The notes below the pieces were generated by a model, which was not told the DNA's origin, did not search any database, and saw only the letters and a list, made by a program, of their open reading frames with translations. The translations under genes were made by a program, and so were the position numbers. DNA of 11,561 bases from an uncultured Saprospiraceae bacterium (lineage in GTDB: Bacteria > Bacteroidota > Bacteroidia > Chitinophagales > Saprospiraceae): contig CALHUZ010000342.1 in NCBI GenBank assembly GCA_938039305.1, positions 1 to 11,561 on the forward strand, written 5' to 3'. Positions 7,681 to 11,561 of the stretch are shown here, piece by piece. Numbering within the stretch: position 1 is the first letter of the stretch; each line of letters begins with the position of its first letter.

Positions 7681-10600
7681 TTAAAATGTTACGTTTCCGC
7701 CAATAGTAAATATTCTAGGAACAGGAAATGCACCATATTGGACGCCTCCTATTTCTGGCGTATCTCCGCTCATACTTTTAAAATAATGTAGATTAGAACC
7801 TGTCACATAAACACTGAATCTTTCAATCGATCCTTTGAATATAGCTGTAGGTATATCGTAGCTAAAGGTTACTTCCCGCAACGCCAAATAATTTCCTTTT
7901 TCCCAGAATTGATCATTACCAAAATTTTGTAACCCAGCCTGTGATTCATTACCTCTCCATACATTCTTTGCATCATTCACAAATACCATACGGGGCCAAT
8001 CTGTATCCGTATTGTTAGGAGTCCATGAATCCAACACTTCTATCGGTTGATTCAAATTACCCTGAGTCTGACCATAGCCTTTTGCTCTAATATGGTTCCA
8101 AACCAAATGCCCCATGGCAAAATCAGTCTTAATAAATACATTGAAACTTTTGTAGTTTATACTAGTTGTGAACCCACCAACGAAATCTGGAGTAGTACGC
8201 CCTATGACTTTTCTGTCAAGACCATTTATAATACCATCATTGTTTTGGTCTACCCATTTTGAATCACCAGCCCATCTTTGATTACGACTCGCTGCTGGCA
8301 TAAACTCATCTATTATTTCATTATCTGCATCGGCTTCTGTTTGACTAGCATAGATAGAAGCTTGTTCAAATGCTACAACAAGGTCGTGACCTGATCTTTG
8401 TCCTTCCTGAAATCCACCTACCCATTCTTCTTCACCAGTCTCAGCATTCCAGATGAGTTGACCACCTTGTCTATTTAGATCATTGCTATTTTCTGGGAGA
8501 GCTATAACAAAATTTCTATTGGTATTTAATATGGCTCCCATGTTCCAAGTGAAATTCTCGTTTCTAATGACATCCCCATTTACTTCTAACTCAAAACCCT
8601 TATTTCTAATGGTTCCGTTATTCGTTAGAATACTGCTAAAACCTGTATAGTAAGGTAAGGTGAGATTCGCAAGTTTATCTTTTATATCTCTTGAATAAAC
8701 ATCCGTAATAAATGTTAGTCTGTCTTTAAAAAGAGAGATATCCATACCAAGATTCAGAGTGGTTGACTTCTCCCACAATAGGTCTAATGTAGGCAAGAGT
8801 GAGTTTGCATAACCTGTTTGTCCATTATAAACTCCTTGGCTTCCATATGCTCCGAAAACTCCATAATTACTTAAGACGTCCTGATTACCATTAACACCGT
8901 AACTTAATCTTGGTTTTAATCTGCTAATCACATTACTTATCGGAGAACTGCTGAAAAATTCTTCATGATGAACATTCCACCCAAGTGATATGCCAGGGAA
9001 AAAGTCTGACTTATTATTTCCCAATCGAGATGAAGCATCATTTCTAAATGTAAATCCTACTAAATATTTATTGTCATAGTCATATAATATTCGACCAAAT
9101 GCAGATGCAATGACATATTCAGTTTCAAAACTTGATGGAATGCCATCAGCTTCTGCACCAGCATTCAAAGTTCCAATTAAATCAGTTGGAGAGTTTCTCG
9201 TTCCTGCTGAAGCCGTGAAAAAGTTATCGTGAAAATATTCAGCACCGATCAGCGCATTAAAACTATGGTTACCATAATCTTTAATATAATTCAAAGTACC
9301 CGTTAGTTGATTTCTGAGTGTTCTTTGTGCTCTTATAGAAGCTTCACGACCAGTCCGTAGGGGTCCAGATGTACTTCCTACCCTATAAGCTCTATTGAAA
9401 TTTTCATTATGATTGTTAATGGTAAAGTGACTTGCATCTACAGAAAGGGTTAAATTTTCTAATATATTAAAGTCAAGACCGACTGAGGCGGATAGTCGCT
9501 GCTCCAAATTCTTTCTGACAAATTTATCTTGATAATATAATGGATTACCAAAACTTTGATTTTGACCTACAGTAAATAAATCTGAAAAAGTGCCATCAGG
9601 ATTGTTATCAAAATTCCTAGAAGTAGGTGCCTGACCTTGAAATCTTCTGAACACGGTGTTATCACTGCCTAATGGACTCAAGCTTAAGTTAGAGTGAGAA
9701 TATAAAATATTAGAATTTACTTTTAGCTTATCCGTGACCTTATATGAGCCAGAGAACTTACTTGAATATCTTTTAAAACCTGAACCTAATATCAATCCGT
9801 CATTATCTAGATAGCCAAGACCTAAATAGTACGACCCTTTCTCATTGCCTCCATCAAAAGATAAGTAATGATCTTTGGTATCGCTATCCTGATAGATACG
9901 ATCACCAACACTTTGGTTGTCAAAGAATAAAATATCTCGACTCGGATCTAAAATATCTGGTATGGAGCTCCATCCCGGTTGACTAAGTAGGTATCTATTA
10001 TCATCCGTTAAAAGCTGTGTGGTGAATGGAGAGTTGGTTGTATTTCCTCCAACTCCGAAAGAATTATCCCCGTTTATAAATTGACGTATAAAGTTGGGAT
10101 TACCTCGGGTAGCTTCAGAATAAGCATGTCCTTGTCTATTATAATTCAGAAAGTCAGCAGCATTGAGGTACTTTTGATCGTCCCTTTCATTGTTTACGCT
10201 GTACTTAAACTTATAATTAACAGAGGACTTTCCAACCTTCCCCGTTTTTGTCGTTACAAGGATCACCCCATTTGCAGATCTTGCACCATAGATTGCCGTT
10301 GAAGCAGCATCCTTTAATACCTCCACAGATTCTATGTCATCTGAATTCAAAGCATAAAATGAGCCTGGTATGCCATCAATTAATATTAATGGAGAACCTG
10401 TTCCGTTAAAATTAGTACCACCTCGTAAAACTATTTGAGGAGTCGCACCAGGTTGTCCCGTTGTATTCGTAACCCTAAGACCTGCTATAGTACCTTGCAA
10501 AGCTGTTGCGGCATTGGACCTTGAAGAAGTTTCGAGAATTTGAGTATTCAGTTTTGATACTGAAGTAGTCAATTTTGATCTGGATTGAGATCCATACCCA

Positions 10601-10980
10601 ACAACTACTACTTCATTTAGTTGGGCACTGTTTTCCGAAAGCATTGCATTAACAAAACTACTTCCATTGACTGCTTTCTCTAGAGTTGAGTAACCGAGAA
10701 AAGAAAAAACCAAGGTGTCATTAGCATTCGTGACATTGATCGAATAAGTACCATCCAAATCGGTAATTGTTCCGATGGAAACAGATCCCTTCACCTGAAC
10801 AGTTGCACCAATTAGAGGCAAGCCGTCCGATGAGCTGGTTACTGTACCAGTGACCCCCAAAACATCAATGTCCGATGGTGTGGTAGCGTTGGCGTTCATG
10901 CACAGCATCACGAAGATGCCTAAAGTGCCTAACCATCGCACAAGCCGTCGATGATTCATTGTAAACTTTTGTTCTTTCAT
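7681..10980 (-). CDS. SusC/RagA-family TonB-dependent outer-membrane transporter
   Basis: This is an energy-dependent channel importing oligosaccharides across the outer membrane with the adjacent SusD lipoprotein. I chose the ATG at 10980 (1099 residues, MKEQKFT). An in-frame ATG at 11022 would add 14 residues and an unusually long N-region. The chosen start is preceded by an A-rich leader and gives a normal signal peptide ending MNANA (about residue 32). Domains: carboxypeptidase-D regulatory-like domain (about 43-120, with PLIGATV and DLDGTYSI); TonB-box region NEVVVVGYGSQ (about 122-132); plug (about 150-245, with IVLRGG, PLILIDGIPG, SVEVLKDAASTAIYG and NGVILVTTK); then the beta-barrel ending in aromatic VTF at the C terminus. 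There is no extra N-terminal STN domain, so signalling through an anti-sigma factor is not expected, which fits HTCS control. It is first in the operon and divergent from the epimerase-like gene. Confidence 0.96.
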   Translation of the reverse strand: MKEQKFTMNHRRLVRWLGTLGIFVMLCMNANATTPSDIDVLGVTGTVTSSSDGLPLIGATVQVKGSVSIGTITDLDGTYSINVTNANDTLVFSFLGYSTLEKAVNGSSFVNAMLSENSAQLNEVVVVGYGSQSRSKLTTSVSKLNTQILETSSRSNAATALQGTIAGLRVTNTTGQPGATPQIVLRGGTNFNGTGSPLILIDGIPGSFYALNSDDIESVEVLKDAASTAIYGARSANGVILVTTKTGKVGKSSVNYKFKYSVNNERDDQKYLNAADFLNYNRQGHAYSEATRGNPNFIRQFINGDNSFGVGGNTTNSPFTTQLLTDDNRYLLSQPGWSSIPDILDPSRDILFFDNQSVGDRIYQDSDTKDHYLSFDGGNEKGSYYLGLGYLDNDGLILGSGFKRYSSKFSGSYKVTDKLKVNSNILYSHSNLSLSPLGSDNTVFRRFQGQAPTSRNFDNNPDGTFSDLFTVGQNQSFGNPLYYQDKFVRKNLEQRLSASVGLDFNILENLTLSVDASHFTINNHNENFNRAYRVGSTSGPLRTGREASIRAQRTLRNQLTGTLNYIKDYGNHSFNALIGAEYFHDNFFTASAGTRNSPTDLIGTLNAGAEADGIPSSFETEYVIASAFGRILYDYDNKYLVGFTFRNDASSRLGNNKSDFFPGISLGWNVHHEEFFSSSPISNVISRLKPRLSYGVNGNQDVLSNYGVFGAYGSQGVYNGQTGYANSLLPTLDLLWEKSTTLNLGMDISLFKDRLTFITDVYSRDIKDKLANLTLPYYTGFSSILTNNGTIRNKGFELEVNGDVIRNENFTWNMGAILNTNRNFVIALPENSNDLNRQGGQLIWNAETGEEEWVGGFQEGQRSGHDLVVAFEQASIYASQTEADADNEIIDEFMPAASRNQRWAGDSKWVDQNNDGIINGLDRKVIGRTTPDFVGGFTTSINYKSFNVFIKTDFAMGHLVWNHIRAKGYGQTQGNLNQPIEVLDSWTPNNTDTDWPRMVFVNDAKNVWRGNESQAGLQNFGNDQFWEKGNYLALREVTFSYDIPTAIFKGSIERFSVYVTGSNLHYFKSMSGDTPEIGGVQYGAFPVPRIFTIGGNVTF

Positions 10981-11080
10981 ATATTTTTTTTTAGAGAATA
11001 GGTGAACTCGATTTGGGTACATTGTAAATGTTGGGATAAGTAAAAGATGGCAGGACTTCAGGATTATCGAAGATGGGAGT

Positions 11081-11112
11081 CAATTGTATCTCAGGGAGCC
11101 ATTTGTGTCAAA
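11081..11112 (-). promoter_or_regulatory. Candidate Bacteroidota-type promoter of the susC-susD-esterase operon
   Basis: On the minus strand a -33-like TTTG (11112-11109) is followed after exactly 20 nt by TACAATTG (11088-11081), which matches the -7 consensus TAnnTTTG at all but one fixed position. Transcription would start near 11074, giving a leader of about 95 nt before the chosen ATG at 10980. Element spacing and position both fit the primary sigma factor consensus of this phylum. Only a transcription start map would confirm it. Confidence 0.5.
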
Positions 11113-11270
11113 CGAGTGGCTGGATTGTCTCAATTTCGAAGAACTCATTGGATTAGTAGTATTCCGCAATCAATGTGAGTAAAGAAAAGCAATGGCATAT
11201 TTGCTTCAAAAGCATATCACTTTATTTTTTGGAAACCGTAGAGAGTCATGATAAGAACAGTATCGTTAAT

Positions 11271-11278
11271 TACCTTTG
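11271..11278 (+). promoter_or_regulatory. Candidate -7 element facing the epimerase-like gene
   Basis: TACCTTTG is a perfect match to the Bacteroidota -7 consensus TAnnTTTG. It lies about 150 bp upstream of the ATG at 11431. No TTTG or TTG is found at about 20 nt upstream, so the promoter would be weak or need an activator. That would fit a regulated PUL gene, but an isolated 8-mer match can also be chance. Confidence 0.35.
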
Positions 11279-11410
11279 GGACGAATGAACTCCATATGTG
11301 AGACATACAGAGCAGGTGAAGGAAAATGGCATCCCCTTTTTGATCTAATACACTCCTTCTTGAAAGAAAACCTTACCTACCTTACCATCGCAAGAGCTCA
11401 TTATAACAGA

Positions 11411-11422
11411 TTGAAGCTTCAA
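11411..11422. promoter_or_regulatory. Perfect 12-bp palindrome just upstream of the epimerase-like gene
   Basis: TTGAAGCTTCAA is its own reverse complement and ends 8 bp before the ATG at 11431. Its right half (GCTTCAA) recurs in the imperfect inverted repeat near 11203. Such a site could bind a dimeric repressor or activator and would block initiation if occupied. The recognising protein is unknown, and a chance palindrome of this length is possible in a window this size. Confidence 0.35.
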
Positions 11423-11430
11423 CGATCCAT

Positions 11431-11561
11431 ATGCAACAAGAAAAGATACAGTTATACAAGAATTTATATAAAGAAAACTTATTGACAGATGTGATTCCCT
11501 TTTGGGAGAAACACTCTGTTGATTGGAAGTCCGGTGGATATTTTACAAGTCTTAACCAAGA
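11431..11561 (+). CDS. AGE-family sugar 2-epimerase, N-terminal fragment (N-acylglucosamine 2-epimerase-like)
   Basis: Only the first 43 codons are in the window; the gene continues past 11561. An in-frame stop at 11404-11406 and no ATG between it and 11431 fix the start. The fragment contains a pattern FW-x2-HS-x-D-x3-GGYFT-x-L, the N-terminal signature I associate with N-acylglucosamine 2-epimerases (renin-binding-protein family). There is no signal peptide, so it is cytoplasmic. Members of the type interconvert ManNAc and GlcNAc; related enzymes act on cellobiose, mannobiose or mannose. The HS and GGYFT residues look more like the N-acylglucosamine branch, but the catalytic histidines lie beyond the window. 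It is divergent from susC and probably starts a second PUL transcript for cytoplasmic catabolism. Confidence 0.78.
   Translation, partial: MQQEKIQLYKNLYKENLLTDVIPFWEKHSVDWKSGGYFTSLNQ

Larger units (their letters stand above)
10981..11430. other. Divergent regulatory region between susC and the epimerase-like gene
   Basis: This stretch of about 450 bp has no convincing gene. Short open frames in it have no recognisable motif, and the longest (plus, 11276-11485) overlaps the epimerase-like start out of frame. It holds the candidate susC promoter (11081-11112), a -7-like element facing the epimerase-like gene (11271-11278), an imperfect inverted repeat near 11197-11216 (TGCTT CAA AAGCA core with AT-rich arms), and a perfect palindrome at 11411-11422. 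A run of nine A residues on the minus strand precedes the susC start, as is common in Bacteroidota, where A-rich leaders replace Shine-Dalgarno sites. It is the most likely place for the HTCS regulator to bind. Confidence 0.6.

Noticed and set aside
10981..11022. Upstream in-frame ATG for SusC at 11022
   Set aside because: It would add 14 residues (MYPNRVHLFSKKKY) before an already complete signal peptide. The ATG at 10980 has the usual N-region length and A-rich leader. The upstream start remains possible but less likely.
11276..11485. 69-codon plus-strand open frame across the end of the divergent region
   Set aside because: It overlaps the epimerase-like start out of frame, shows no known motif, and its second half is a frame shadow of the clearly recognisable AGE N terminus.

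Overview
The window looks like chromosomal DNA of a Bacteroidota bacterium (Cytophagales/Saprospirales-like or flavobacterial; the order cannot be fixed from sequence alone). The support is an adjacent SusC/SusD pair, a one-piece hybrid two-component system (HTCS), low GC, translation starts with little or no Shine-Dalgarno sequence, and promoter elements resembling the Bacteroidota -33 TTTG / -7 TAnnTTTG consensus. It reads as one end of a polysaccharide/glycan utilization locus (PUL). There is no sign of insertion sequences, CRISPR arrays, tRNA or rRNA.

Layout. Positions 1-90 hold the end of an upstream transcript, with a short hairpin and a strong GC-rich terminator. A 1401-residue HTCS regulator (302-4507, +) follows. 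It is convergent, with a gap of only 21 bp, to a minus-strand operon read right to left: SusC-like TonB-dependent transporter (7681-10980), SusD-like surface lipoprotein (6167-7669), then a secreted sialate O-acetylesterase-family (SASA) SGNH esterase (4529-6076). A clear intrinsic terminator separates SusD from the esterase. Right of SusC is a divergent control region of about 450 bp (10981-11430). It holds a good candidate promoter for SusC, a -7-like element facing right and a perfect 12-bp palindrome. The first 43 codons of an AGE-family (N-acylglucosamine 2-epimerase-like) gene start at 11431 (+) and run off the window.

How the parts fit. The HTCS would sense a breakdown product in the periplasm through its two-propeller sensor and activate the PUL through its AraC-type DNA-binding domain. 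SusD and SusC would capture and import an oligosaccharide. The SASA esterase would remove O-acetyl groups in the periplasm or outside the cell. The epimerase would act in the cytoplasm, for example on ManNAc to GlcNAc. An O-acetylesterase together with an AGE epimerase suggests O-acetylated sialic acid or another N-acetylhexosamine glycan. Acetylated beta-mannan (via a mannobiose 2-epimerase) is a serious alternative. No glycoside hydrolase, lyase, sialidase or sialic acid aldolase lies in the window, so the substrate is undecided; genes beyond 11561 should decide it.

Nothing here is clearly a new class of system. The most useful second looks are the substrate question, the SusD/esterase terminator, the divergent regulatory region, and a perfect 12-bp inverted repeat inside the HTCS gene.
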